From: Actinoplanes sp. KI2
GTDB lineage: Bacteria; Actinomycetota; Actinomycetes; Mycobacteriales; Micromonosporaceae
Assembly (NCBI RefSeq): GCF_025630775.1
Contig: NZ_JAOSZE010000016.1
Coordinates: 124,001 to 188,000, forward strand
Direction: 5' to 3'
DNA: 64,000 nucleotides
This document shows positions 51,210 to 59,623 of the stretch, piece after piece. The notes under the pieces were generated by a model, which saw only the letters and a program-made list of their open reading frames with translations, searched no databases and had not been told where the DNA came from. Made by a program: the position numbers and the translations under genes. Position 1 is the stretch's first letter. Every line of letters begins with the position of its first letter.

Positions 51210-52487
51210 TCAAGAGACCAAGCCGAGATTCACGGCCTTCGTCAGCGACGCGTTGTCATCGTCCCCGTCGAGCGACCACATCATCGCCCCGCCGAGGCCC
51301 TTGGCCCGGATGTAGAGGGTCTTCTGCAGCAGCTGCGCCGGGTCGTCGTAGGTCCAATATGTGGTGCCGTCGAAGAGCCAGGAGTTGCCGGCCTGCCAGT
51401 CGCGGTAGAGCTTGAAGCCGGGCAGGTTCTTGACGGTCTTGTAGTCCTCGGTGCCGGCCGCGAAGACGCCCTGCGCCGGGCCGGTCGCGGGCTCGAACCG
51501 CCCGTTCCCGCCGCCGGTCACGCCGGTCCAGCCCTGGCTGTAGTAGGGCAGCCCGAGGACCAGCCGGTTCCGCGGCGCCCCCGCGGCGACCCACGCGTTG
51601 ATCGCGTTGTCCGCGGAGAAGTCGGGGTTGTCCGGCGCACCCTTCGGGACGAACAGCGACGACTGCTGGTTGGTCCGCGACTCCCAGGAGCCGTGGTAGT
51701 CGTACCCCTGCACGGTTCCGAAGTCGAGGTACTTGAAGATCTTGCCCTCGAACCCGGCCGCGATCTTCGCGGGCGCCGCCGGCAGGAACGCGGTCAGGTC
51801 GTAGTGCTTCCGGTTGGTCTTGCCGAGCCGGTCGAGCTGCGCCCGGAACTCGGCCGTGAGCAGCGTGAAGTTCTGCTTGTCCGCGGGCCGGATCACGTTG
51901 CCGGCGTTGCCTTCCGAGCCCGGCCACTCCCAGTCCAGGTCGACGCCGTCGAAGATGTTCGCCGCCACGCCGGGCGTGAGGCCGGGCAGGTTTCCCTTGA
52001 TCCACAGGTCGACGCAGGAGCTGACCAGCTTCTTGCGGGAGGCATCGGTCAGGGCCGCGTCCGAGAAGTACGCGGAACCGGTCCATCCGCCGAGCGAGAT
52101 CAGCACGCGGAGGTTCGGGTTCTTCGCCTTGAGCTCGGCGAGCTGATTCAGGTTGCCTGCGATCGGCTGCCCCGCGACGTCGCCGACTCCGTCCACACTC
52201 AGCTCGGCGGAGAACGGCGTCTGCCAATCCGCCCACGGGTCCGCCGAGGCGCAGACGCCGTCCGCGGTGACCGTCCCGAAAGCGTAGTTCAGGTGCGTCA
52301 GGCGGGCCGCCGCGCCGGAATTCTGTACCTTGCTGAGCTGGAAATTGCGGCCGTAAATGCCCCATTGCGTGAAATAGCCGACCTTGACGTACGACTTGCC
52401 GTGCGCCTGCGCCGCGACCGGCGACACCGCCACGATCGAGGTGGCCACAGCAGCCACGGCGACGAGGCGGCGGGTGAGACCGCTCAT
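51210..52487 (-). CDS. Secreted GH18 chitinase
   Basis: This 425-residue protein begins with a Sec signal peptide (LTRRLVAVAAVATSIVAVSPVAAQAHG). The GH18 barrel shows YFTQWGIYGR, LRVLISLGGWTGS and the catalytic FDGVDLDWEWPG with the acid Glu. The C-terminal GGAMMWSLDGDD closes the barrel. It hydrolyses chitin outside the cell. There is no chitin-binding domain. A palindrome with AAGAAACTTTCC near the promoter (52504-52520) is the likely control site. Confidence 0.96.
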   Translation of the reverse strand: MSGLTRRLVAVAAVATSIVAVSPVAAQAHGKSYVKVGYFTQWGIYGRNFQLSKVQNSGAAARLTHLNYAFGTVTADGVCASADPWADWQTPFSAELSVDGVGDVAGQPIAGNLNQLAELKAKNPNLRVLISLGGWTGSAYFSDAALTDASRKKLVSSCVDLWIKGNLPGLTPGVAANIFDGVDLDWEWPGSEGNAGNVIRPADKQNFTLLTAEFRAQLDRLGKTNRKHYDLTAFLPAAPAKIAAGFEGKIFKYLDFGTVQGYDYHGSWESRTNQQSSLFVPKGAPDNPDFSADNAINAWVAAGAPRNRLVLGLPYYSQGWTGVTGGGNGRFEPATGPAQGVFAAGTEDYKTVKNLPGFKLYRDWQAGNSWLFDGTTYWTYDDPAQLLQKTLYIRAKGLGGAMMWSLDGDDDNASLTKAVNLGLVS

Positions 52488-52503
52488 GAGCCCTCCAGGG
52501 CAG

Positions 52504-52520
52504 TAAAGAAACTTTCCTAA
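52504..52520 (-). promoter_or_regulatory. Imperfect palindrome upstream of the chitinase gene
   Basis: The sequence TAAAGAAACTTTCCTAA is a near-perfect inverted repeat centred 25 bp before the start. A second overlapping inverted repeat (CTTTCCT and AGGAAG) lies just upstream. AGGAAA/TTTCCT palindromes of this type are known before chitinase and chitosanase genes in actinomycetes, where ROK-family repressors bind. The link is from memory and not certain. Confidence 0.5.
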
Positions 52521-52731
52521 TTGAGGAAGCTAAACGCCCCGGGCGGCTAAATCAATGGGCAGGGCAATTCGTGCCGGTAGGTTCGGCTGATGACCACAAA
52601 AGACCATGTGACCCTGCGTCTGGTCTGGCCACAATGGCAGCCGGAGCGCCCGAGCCGGCGTCGGGCGACGGCGTAGTCGTCTTCTGGACACCGTGGTTGT
52701 GCGGGGCGGCCGGGCGTCGCCATGCTCAGCC

Positions 52732-54180
52732 ATGGACGTCGGCGCGGTGGCGATCGCCGTCATCGGGGCGATCGGCGGGGCCGTTGCGACCGGTGTCGGG
52801 GCCATGTTGCGCGCCCGCACGTCGCGCCGCACCGCCGCCCGGCTCGTCTACGCGGAGCTGGAGAGCAATTCCGCGATCGTTGCCTTCTACCGGTCGATGG
52901 GGGTCTGGCCGGCCGCGGCGACCAGCCGGAAAGCATGGGACGCCAACAGCGAGGTCCTCGCGCGTACCCGGGAGACGGACCTTTTCCAAACCGTGAGCCG
53001 CGGCTACGCGGCATTGGAGGCCGTGGCCTACATCGCCCAGGGCCGGTCGCTCAGCAAGCCGGACGCCGAGGAGTTGCTGCTGGTGAATGTCGGCCTGTTG
53101 AACGAGGCGCTTCGCTCGGTCGGCACGGCGGGGATGATTCCGGCCGCGCAACTGCACAAGGTCGTCGCGCGCCTGTCCGCGGCGGCACCGTCGCGGAACC
53201 CGGCCGCGCCGCCGCTGGGGAACGTGCCGGTCTCGCTTCTCTCCCAGATGGTGGATCTGCAACGAGCCGTGGGCCGGCGACCCGCGCTGGAGGCTCCCGC
53301 CGCCGTACCGGTCGCGCCGGTTCCGGAAAGCGCCGCGCTGCGGGTCTACGACGCCGGGAACCTCCGGACGATCCCGACCCGGCCGGTACGCACCGAGGAC
53401 GGGCCGCCGAGCGCGGATCCGGCCGTCGAGGATGCCTTCGCCGCGATGACGCACACCGTGCGGTTCTATCGGGAGGCGCTCGGGCGGGATCTGGTGGCGG
53501 ACGCCGGCGGGACGCTCCGGGCGGTGGTCCACTTCGGGAAGAACTACGCCAATGTCTACTGGGATGGGCGGCACATCGTCATCGGGGACGGCGACGGGGT
53601 GAACTTCGGGCCGTTCGCGCCGCATCTGGACATCATGGCGCACGAGCTCACCCACATCCTGCTGGAGAGTTCGGGGCTGGAGTTCGCGGGGCAGACCGGT
53701 TCGCTGATCGAGTCGTTCGCCGACGTCCTCGGCAGCCTGGTCAAGCAGTTCACGCTCGGGCAGAGCGCCGGCGAGGCCGACTGGCTGATCGGCGACGGCC
53801 TCGTCGTCAGCGACTCACGAATGGCGCTGCGGTCGCTGAAAGCGCCGGGCACCGCGTTCGACGACGACCGGCTGGGCCGGGATCCGCAGGTCGCCGACAT
53901 GGCCGACTACGTGGCGACCGACGACGACAACGGCGGGGTGCACATCAACTCCGGCATTCCCAGTCACGCCTTCTATCTGCTGGCGGTGGCGCTGGGCGGG
54001 GCGGCCTGGGAACGGGCGGGGCCGATTTGGTACCGGGCGCTCACCGGGGGCGCGCTGCCGGCGGCGGCGGACTTCGCGACCTTCGCCGGCGTCACTCTCG
54101 ACGAGGCCGGCCCCGATGCGGTCGAGGCCGTCCGGGCCGCCTGGAAAGCGGTGGGTGTGACACCGGCCGTCCACGGCTGA
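52732..54180 (+). CDS. Membrane-anchored M4-type metallopeptidase
   Basis: This 482-residue protein starts with one hydrophobic helix (VAIAVIGAIGGAVATGVGAM, residues 4-24) and a helical region up to about residue 200. The C-terminal half is a thermolysin-type domain with the zinc motif HELTH (MAHELTHILLESSG), a downstream Glu helix (SLIESFADVLGSLVKQF) and the M4 string GGVHINSGIPSHAFYLLAVALGG. It has no classical FTP/PepSY propeptide. The N-terminus looks like a cytoplasmic-side STAND/defence-type helix bundle. Its neighbours are a membrane adhesin-like protein and a NACHT NTPase. Confidence 0.85.
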   Translation: MDVGAVAIAVIGAIGGAVATGVGAMLRARTSRRTAARLVYAELESNSAIVAFYRSMGVWPAAATSRKAWDANSEVLARTRETDLFQTVSRGYAALEAVAYIAQGRSLSKPDAEELLLVNVGLLNEALRSVGTAGMIPAAQLHKVVARLSAAAPSRNPAAPPLGNVPVSLLSQMVDLQRAVGRRPALEAPAAVPVAPVPESAALRVYDAGNLRTIPTRPVRTEDGPPSADPAVEDAFAAMTHTVRFYREALGRDLVADAGGTLRAVVHFGKNYANVYWDGRHIVIGDGDGVNFGPFAPHLDIMAHELTHILLESSGLEFAGQTGSLIESFADVLGSLVKQFTLGQSAGEADWLIGDGLVVSDSRMALRSLKAPGTAFDDDRLGRDPQVADMADYVATDDDNGGVHINSGIPSHAFYLLAVALGGAAWERAGPIWYRALTGGALPAAADFATFAGVTLDEAGPDAVEAVRAAWKAVGVTPAVHG

Positions 54181-54183
54181 CGC

Positions 54184-54909
54184 TCAGGCTGCGCTGACCT
54201 GCACCGCCCCGGCGCCGGCCTGGGCGCGCACGTCCACGCCGGGACGGCCGTCCTGCCAGCCGTTGGCGGTGAACGACTGGCCGCCGCCGACGCCCTGGTG
54301 GACCTGGCCGTCGAGGGTCACCGACCCGGCGCCGGACGAGGCCGTCACTCGCACCGGCGTGCCGGACGGAAGGCGTACCCGAAATTGGTCCACTCCCCCG
54401 GCCATGGTCACCGGGACCAGGGCCGGCGGTCGCGCCAGCGCCACGTCGATGAGGCTCGCGCCGCCGGCCAGATGGATCTCCGACGCGGTGCCGGCGGTCA
54501 TGTCGATGCGGATCTCCCGGGCGCCGCCGAGGGTGCGCACGGCCCAGCCGACCTCCTCGTTGACGACCACGTTCACGATCCCGCTGCGGCCTCCGGCGGC
54601 CGGGCGCAGGTGCAACCGCACGTCGCCGCCGTCCCGGTCGACCTGCGGCCGGATGCCGGCGTCGGCGGAGACGGTGATCCGGTAGAGGTCGCCGCCGAGC
54701 GGGCCGGCCGCCAGCCGAACCGAGGTGGCGCCGTCCAGCAGTTGGAACGTCGCGGTCCGCACGCCGTTCACCGGGCCGGTGGTGGTGCGGGACCCGGACG
54801 GCCCGGTCCGCGAGCCGATCACGATGGCCGCCAGGCCGAGCAGCAGCACGGCGCCGAGCGCGATGCCGATCACCATCGCCGGACGGGAGAGCCTGACCCT
54901 CATGCGCAT
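54184..54909 (-). CDS. Membrane-anchored DUF4097/LiaF-like protein
   Basis: This 241-residue protein has one N-terminal helix (AMVIGIALGAVLLLGLAAIVIG) and an outside beta-rich domain of repeated strands (VRLHLRPA, VRTLGGAREIRIDMTAGTASEIHLAGGASLIDVAL). That pattern fits the DUF4097/LiaF-like beta-helix of envelope-stress proteins. GGGGA lies before ATG 54909. It is convergent with the M4 peptidase gene (3 bp apart) and divergent from the NACHT gene (72 bp). Confidence 0.75.
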   Translation of the reverse strand: MRMRVRLSRPAMVIGIALGAVLLLGLAAIVIGSRTGPSGSRTTTGPVNGVRTATFQLLDGATSVRLAAGPLGGDLYRITVSADAGIRPQVDRDGGDVRLHLRPAAGGRSGIVNVVVNEEVGWAVRTLGGAREIRIDMTAGTASEIHLAGGASLIDVALARPPALVPVTMAGGVDQFRVRLPSGTPVRVTASSGAGSVTLDGQVHQGVGGGQSFTANGWQDGRPGVDVRAQAGAGAVQVSAA

Positions 54910-54968
54910 AGACTTTCCCCGATGCCGGGCGAGTTCACACCCGGCCGCTCCGCCGTCGATGGCTGCGC

Positions 54969-54974
54969 TACCGT
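54969..54974 (+). promoter_or_regulatory. -10 element of a leaderless promoter (NACHT gene)
   Basis: TACCGT is followed by 7 nt and ATG 54982. This supports that start over longer readings that begin upstream of the promoter. Confidence 0.55.
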
Positions 54975-54981
54975 GGCGAAA

Positions 54982-57900
54982 ATGCGCTCCCGTCCCCTTT
55001 GCTACGCCGATGCCGCCCGGCTGCTCGGCAGCGCGGACAGCCCCGTCATGAAGCTGCTGGCAGCGGCGAGCGGCGCCGCGGCCACCGCGGTCAGCGTGGG
55101 CACTCTCGGCGGCAGCGACATCTTCGCCCTGCGCGGGGAGCTGATCGCCTGGGGCAACGCGGCGGTGACCGGCCTCCGGGAACGGCTCTCCGGCGTCCGC
55201 CGGTTCGACCGGACCGAGCGACTCGTCGCCGCGCACGCGATCATCGTGCTCACGGCGTTCTACGAGGCGCTCGACGCGGTTCTGGCCGATCACCCCGACC
55301 TCGACCTGTCGGCGGCCCGGCTGACGGCGGGCGAGCAGGTCGCCGTCGCCACCTCGGCCGCGGCGACCGACCGGTACGCGGCATGGGTGCGGATTCTGGT
55401 GGAGACGCCGCCGCCGATGCCCACGCCGCATCGTCCGTTCGAGACGACCCTTGCGGAACTCGACGACTTCTACGGGACCGCGGCGACGGCACTGACCGAC
55501 TTTCTCCTCGGGCTCAGCGCCTTCCGGGGTCGCGAAGGCCGGATCCGGGAGGTCCTGTCCTCGGCGGAGAGGGAGGTACGCCGGGCCGCGGCCGAGCGAT
55601 ACGTCCAGGCGTACCGGAGGTTGTGCGGCCAAGCGCCCGAGTTCGCCGTCTGGGCGGCCATGGTCGACACCCAGGCGACCCGGTCGTTGCTGCGGGAATC
55701 GATGGCCGACCTGTCCGCGCAGCTCGCCGGGCTACGTGCGGCGTCGCTCGTCAACCCCGTCGACACCGTCCTCGAGGGACTTCCCCGGCGGTACCGCGCC
55801 GCACTCGACACGCCCATCCTCGCCTCCGCGCACACGCCGACCCACGTGGCCCTGCCCGGCCTGGGCGACAGCTACATCGATCCGCGCGGGCGGGTGTCGG
55901 TGGCCGGCCCGCGGGATTTTCCCGCCACCGAGGAGTGGTGGAACCGATCCGACGCGGTCGACGACGTCCAGGGCTTCCTGCTGGCCCACCTCACCGGGCC
56001 GGACTCGGTGGCGGGCCCGCTCGTGGTGCTCGGCCAGCCCGGTTCGGGGAAGTCCGCGATGACCAAGGTCCTGGCCGCGCGCCTGCCGACCGCCGACTTC
56101 CTGGTCGTACGGGTCGCGTTGCGCAACGTTCCGGCCGACTCGCCGATCCAGACGCAGATCGAGGAGGCGCTCCTGCAGATGCTCGGCGAGCGCGTCTCGT
56201 GGCCGGACCTGGTTCGCCGGGCCGGCCACGCGATGCCCGTCGTCATCCTGGACGGGTTCGACGAGTTGCTGCAGGCCACCGGAATGAACCGGGCCGACTA
56301 CCTCGAGCTCATCCGGGACTTCCAGCAACGCGAGGAGGAACTCGGCCGGCCGGTCGCCGTCCTGGTCACGAGCCGTACGGTGGTCGCGGACCGGGTACGT
56401 TTCCCGGACGGCACGGTCGTCCTGCGGCTCGAGCCGTTCGACGAGTCGCAGGTCCGTGCGTGGCTCGACGTGTGGAACGCCCACAATGCCGCCGGTCTGC
56501 ACCTGCGCGGGCTACGACCGCTCTCCGCCGCGACCGCTCTGGCGCACGGCGAGCTGGCGCGCCAGCCGTTGCTCCTGCTTCTGCTCGCGCTCTACGACGC
56601 CGGCGCCAACGCCTTGCAGTCCGCCACCGGGAACATGCTGCGAGTCGACCTGTACGAGCGGTTGTTCGCCGACTTCGTCGAGCGCGAGGTCGACAAGCAG
56701 AATCGAGGCCGCGCGGACGACAATCGCCAGGCCGAGATCGACGCGGAATGGCGTCGCCTCGGCGCGATCGCCGTGGCCGCCCTCAATCGCGGAAGCGACG
56801 TGATCCTCGAGGCCGAGCTGAACAACGACCTCCCGCACCTGCTCTGGGAGGGTGACCTGCGTCCCGCGCCCAGCTCGGCCGACCGCGCACTCTCGGTGAG
56901 TCAGATGATGGTGGGCCGGTTCTTCTTCGTGCACGAATCCCGGGCCACCCGCGACACCGGCCGCCCGGAACGCAGCTTCGAGTTCCTGCACGCCACGTTC
57001 GGCGATTTCCTGGCCGCCCGCCAGATCGTCGCTGCCCTCGTCGATGTGGCCGGCGAGCGCATCCACCAGCGACGCCGGCAAGGCGTCTTCGATCCCGGCC
57101 CGCTGTACGCGATCACGTCGTTCGTCACCGTCGCCCGGCGTGCGCCGCTGTGGGACTTCTGCCGGGGGCTGCTCGGCAAGCTCGACCCGGAACGGCGACG
57201 CAGCTGCCGGGAGCTTGCCCTCGACCTGCTGCCCGAGGCCGGGTACCCGCACCCGACCTGGAGCCGGGGCGACTACGAGCCGCGGCGCATTCCGCAGGCC
57301 GGGCGGCACGCCGCGTTCTCGGCGAATCTCGTCTGCTTTGCCGTGCTGCTCAGCGACGGGCCGGTGGACGCGGCCGAACTGGTCGGCGAGCCGGTCGTCG
57401 ACAACTGGCGACGGCAGGCGTTGCTCTGGCAGAGCCAGCTCGACGCCGAGGACGGCAAGCGCATGTGGCAGACGCTGCGGGTGGAATGGCAGCTGGCGGC
57501 GGATCCAACCCGCTTGCAGGTACGCCCGGAGGACGGTACGCCGATCAGCGTCTACGAATCGTTGCCGTGGCCACCCGATGACCGTCCCGCGACGTACCGA
57601 CGCGATGAGCAGGCGCCGATGATGGCGCCGGACGTGTCGGTCGCCGCCGACAGCCGGGTCGGACGGTCATTGCGCCGGTCGGCGTTCGTGCAGACCGCGC
57701 ACGACGTCCGGGAATGCCTCTACGACCTCATGCCGTACTGGCAGAACGCCGGTGAGCCGAGTCTGCATCTGATCGCCGGGGAACCGTATCTGGTCTCCGA
57801 GGCCGCGCTGTTCCTTCAGCTACTGCTGTCCACCGCGAACGATCAGCCGGGCGGGGTACGCGCCCGGCAGTACGGCGGAGCACTGGCGCTGATCCGGCAA

Positions 57901-58176
57901 CGGCGACAGCGCAATCTGCTCATCCGGCAACTCGTCGACGACGCTCCCCGGCTCACGGCCGCCGAGCTGGAATACATTTTTCACAACGTCGCGTCGAGCG
58001 ACGGCAGCAACAATCCGGACGAGTTTCTCGCGATCCTGTCCGCCACCACCGACCGCAACCTGGCCCTTGGCCTGCTCAACGCGATCAGCTGGGATTTCTC
58101 GGATGATTTGGATGACCCCGTGCGCGAGGGACTGTACCGGGAGCTGCGCCTCGCCGATCCGTTCACGAAGCAATGA
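54982..58176 (+). CDS. NACHT-domain STAND NTPase (bNACHT-type, possible anti-phage)
   Basis: This 1064-residue protein begins RSRPLCYADAARLLG, matching the NNH-type N-terminal helical domain of bacterial NACHT proteins. A helical linker follows to about residue 330. The NACHT core has P-loop VVLGQPGSGKSAM (about 350-360), Walker B VVILDGFDELLQ and the sensor-like LVTSRTVV. After that come FEFLHATFGDFLAARQIV and a large helical C-terminal sensor. Bacterial NACHT proteins of this kind defend against phage. The effector is either the N-terminal domain or the coupled downstream PHP protein. Confidence 0.88.
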   Translation: MRSRPLCYADAARLLGSADSPVMKLLAAASGAAATAVSVGTLGGSDIFALRGELIAWGNAAVTGLRERLSGVRRFDRTERLVAAHAIIVLTAFYEALDAVLADHPDLDLSAARLTAGEQVAVATSAAATDRYAAWVRILVETPPPMPTPHRPFETTLAELDDFYGTAATALTDFLLGLSAFRGREGRIREVLSSAEREVRRAAAERYVQAYRRLCGQAPEFAVWAAMVDTQATRSLLRESMADLSAQLAGLRAASLVNPVDTVLEGLPRRYRAALDTPILASAHTPTHVALPGLGDSYIDPRGRVSVAGPRDFPATEEWWNRSDAVDDVQGFLLAHLTGPDSVAGPLVVLGQPGSGKSAMTKVLAARLPTADFLVVRVALRNVPADSPIQTQIEEALLQMLGERVSWPDLVRRAGHAMPVVILDGFDELLQATGMNRADYLELIRDFQQREEELGRPVAVLVTSRTVVADRVRFPDGTVVLRLEPFDESQVRAWLDVWNAHNAAGLHLRGLRPLSAATALAHGELARQPLLLLLLALYDAGANALQSATGNMLRVDLYERLFADFVEREVDKQNRGRADDNRQAEIDAEWRRLGAIAVAALNRGSDVILEAELNNDLPHLLWEGDLRPAPSSADRALSVSQMMVGRFFFVHESRATRDTGRPERSFEFLHATFGDFLAARQIVAALVDVAGERIHQRRRQGVFDPGPLYAITSFVTVARRAPLWDFCRGLLGKLDPERRRSCRELALDLLPEAGYPHPTWSRGDYEPRRIPQAGRHAAFSANLVCFAVLLSDGPVDAAELVGEPVVDNWRRQALLWQSQLDAEDGKRMWQTLRVEWQLAADPTRLQVRPEDGTPISVYESLPWPPDDRPATYRRDEQAPMMAPDVSVAADSRVGRSLRRSAFVQTAHDVRECLYDLMPYWQNAGEPSLHLIAGEPYLVSEAALFLQLLLSTANDQPGGVRARQYGGALALIRQRRQRNLLIRQLVDDAPRLTAAELEYIFHNVASSDGSNNPDEFLAILSATTDRNLALGLLNAISWDFSDDLDDPVREGLYRELRLADPFTKQ

Positions 58177-58228
58177 CGTCCACGAAGCAATGACGTCCAC
58201 GAAGCAATGACGTTCACGAAGCAATGAC
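58161..58228 (+). repeat. Four copies of a 17-bp repeat forming an ATGA mini-ORF relay
   Basis: Four perfect or near-perfect 17-bp units GTTCACGAAGCAATGAC or GTCCACGAAGCAATGAC run from 58161 to 58228. The first unit encodes the last residues and stop of the NACHT protein. Each ATGA joins a stop to a new ATG. Three mini-ORFs of six codons (M-T-S-T-K-Q or M-T-F-T-K-Q) result, and the last ATGA is the start of the PHP gene. The 17-bp period shifts the frame by -1, which is exactly what keeps every overlap in register. Confidence 0.9.
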
Positions 58229-59153
58229 CTGGTATCGGGGCGACTGCCACGTCCATACGCAACGCTCGCACGCGGCCGAGCTCACGCCGCCGCAAGTCGC
58301 CTCGGCCGCCCGCGAGGCCGGGCTGGACTTCATCGCGATCACCGAACACAACGCGGCCGACACGTACGACGCGTGGGGTTCCGATGTGCTGGTCATCCCC
58401 GGGCAGGAGGTCGTCACGAGCACCGGGCACTGGGTGGCGGTCGGCCTCGCGCCGGGACAGGTCGTCGACTGGCGGTACGGGGTCCGCGACGGGCTGATCG
58501 AGCGGGCCGTCGAGTCGGTGCGCCGGGTGGGCGGGCTGTGCATCGCGGCCCACCCGCATGCGCCGTACCCCTCGGGGGTTTTGATGTATCCGTTCCGGCA
58601 CTTCGATGTCGTCGAGGTGTGGAACGGTGCGTGGCGCTCGGACGTGCCGTGGCAGGCGGACAACGAGGCGGCGCTGGCGGAGTGGGGGCGCGGCCTGGCC
58701 GCTGATCTCCGCGCCGGAGCGTGGCGACCGGCGATCGGCAACAGCGACGTGCACCTGGAGGGGCAGATCGGGACCCCGCAGACGGTAGTACGGGCCGCGG
58801 GCCTGGAGGTGTCAGCGCTGCTCGCCGGCCTGCGGGCCGGGCACAGTTGGATCGCCGCGTCGGCGTCGGTCGACCTGTCGTTCACCGTCCGAGCCGGCGA
58901 CCAAGTTGCGGGTATCGGCGAGCGGCTGCGGGCCGCGGCGGCCGGGGCGCGGGTGGACGTCAGCGGGGTGCCGGACGGGGTGGTGGGGTTCCACACCGAA
59001 CGGGGACGGGCGCACGTCGCGCGACTGCCGGGCGACGGCGCGGGCACGGTCGAGTGGTCCACCACCGCGGCGGAGTCCGGATTCATTCGGATCGAGGTAC
59101 GTCACCCGAGCGGAGGCATGGCCGCCCTCACCAACCCGATCATCCTGACCTGA
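58224..59153 (+). CDS. PHP-domain metallohydrolase
   Basis: This 309-residue protein has the PHP metal motifs: WYRGDCHVHTQRSHAA (H-x-H), DFIAITEHNAADTYD, VIPGQEVVT, CIAAHPHAPYP and AIGNSDVHLEGQ. These are the standard four-site His/Asp ligands of a tri-metal phosphoesterase. The C-terminal 80 residues form a beta-sandwich. Substrates could be nucleotides or nucleic acids. It starts directly after the NACHT mini-ORF relay, so its synthesis is coupled to the NTPase. It may be the effector of that system. Confidence 0.93.
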   Translation: MTWYRGDCHVHTQRSHAAELTPPQVASAAREAGLDFIAITEHNAADTYDAWGSDVLVIPGQEVVTSTGHWVAVGLAPGQVVDWRYGVRDGLIERAVESVRRVGGLCIAAHPHAPYPSGVLMYPFRHFDVVEVWNGAWRSDVPWQADNEAALAEWGRGLAADLRAGAWRPAIGNSDVHLEGQIGTPQTVVRAAGLEVSALLAGLRAGHSWIAASASVDLSFTVRAGDQVAGIGERLRAAAAGARVDVSGVPDGVVGFHTERGRAHVARLPGDGAGTVEWSTTAAESGFIRIEVRHPSGGMAALTNPIILT

Positions 59154-59155
59154 GC

Positions 59156-59611
59156 TCACAGCCGGGTGCGCATGTGCTCGGCCAGCGCCTCGGTGAAGCG
59201 CTCCAGCACCAGGGCCAGCTCCCGCTTGTCGGCGTCCGAATAGTCCTTGAGCACCGCCCCGTACACGATGCGGCGGGCCTGCCGGACCGCCTCGACCTGC
59301 CGCAGGCCGAACGGCGTGGCCGCGATGACCGTGCCCCGCCCGTCCTTGGGGTCGCGATGCCGCTCGATCAGGTTGTCCTTCTGCATGGCGGTGACCTGGC
59401 GGGTGACGGTCGAGCCGTCGAGGTTGAGCGCGGTGGCCAGCGCCGAGACGTTGAGCGGGCCGTCCTTCTCCAACTGGCGGAGGATCACGTACGCGGCACG
59501 GTCGAGCGCGCGATGCGCCGGGCCGCCGGTGGACCGGCGCGTGGCCTCGCCGAGCCGCATCAGCAGCGCCATTTGCGTCTCGATCTTGCCGAGCACCAGG
59601 TCATCGCTCAT
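59156..59611 (-). CDS. MarR family transcriptional regulator
   Basis: This 151-residue regulator has the MarR winged helix (PLNVSALATALNLDGSTVTRQVTAMQKDNLIERH then the wing RDPKDGRGTVIAATPFG). Such proteins repress efflux or stress genes until a small aromatic ligand binds. ATG 59611 has TAACAT 6 nt upstream. The stop lies 9 bp before the MFS gene on the same strand, but convergent to PHP by 2 bp. Its target may be the MFS gene. Confidence 0.95.
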   Translation of the reverse strand: MSDDLVLGKIETQMALLMRLGEATRRSTGGPAHRALDRAAYVILRQLEKDGPLNVSALATALNLDGSTVTRQVTAMQKDNLIERHRDPKDGRGTVIAATPFGLRQVEAVRQARRIVYGAVLKDYSDADKRELALVLERFTEALAEHMRTRL

Positions 59612-59617
59612 AGCTGC

Positions 59618-59623
59618 ATGTTA
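59618..59623 (-). promoter_or_regulatory. -10 element of a leaderless promoter (MarR gene)
   Basis: TAACAT on the minus strand is followed by 6 nt and ATG 59611. It overlaps the 3' end region of the upstream MFS gene. Confidence 0.5.
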
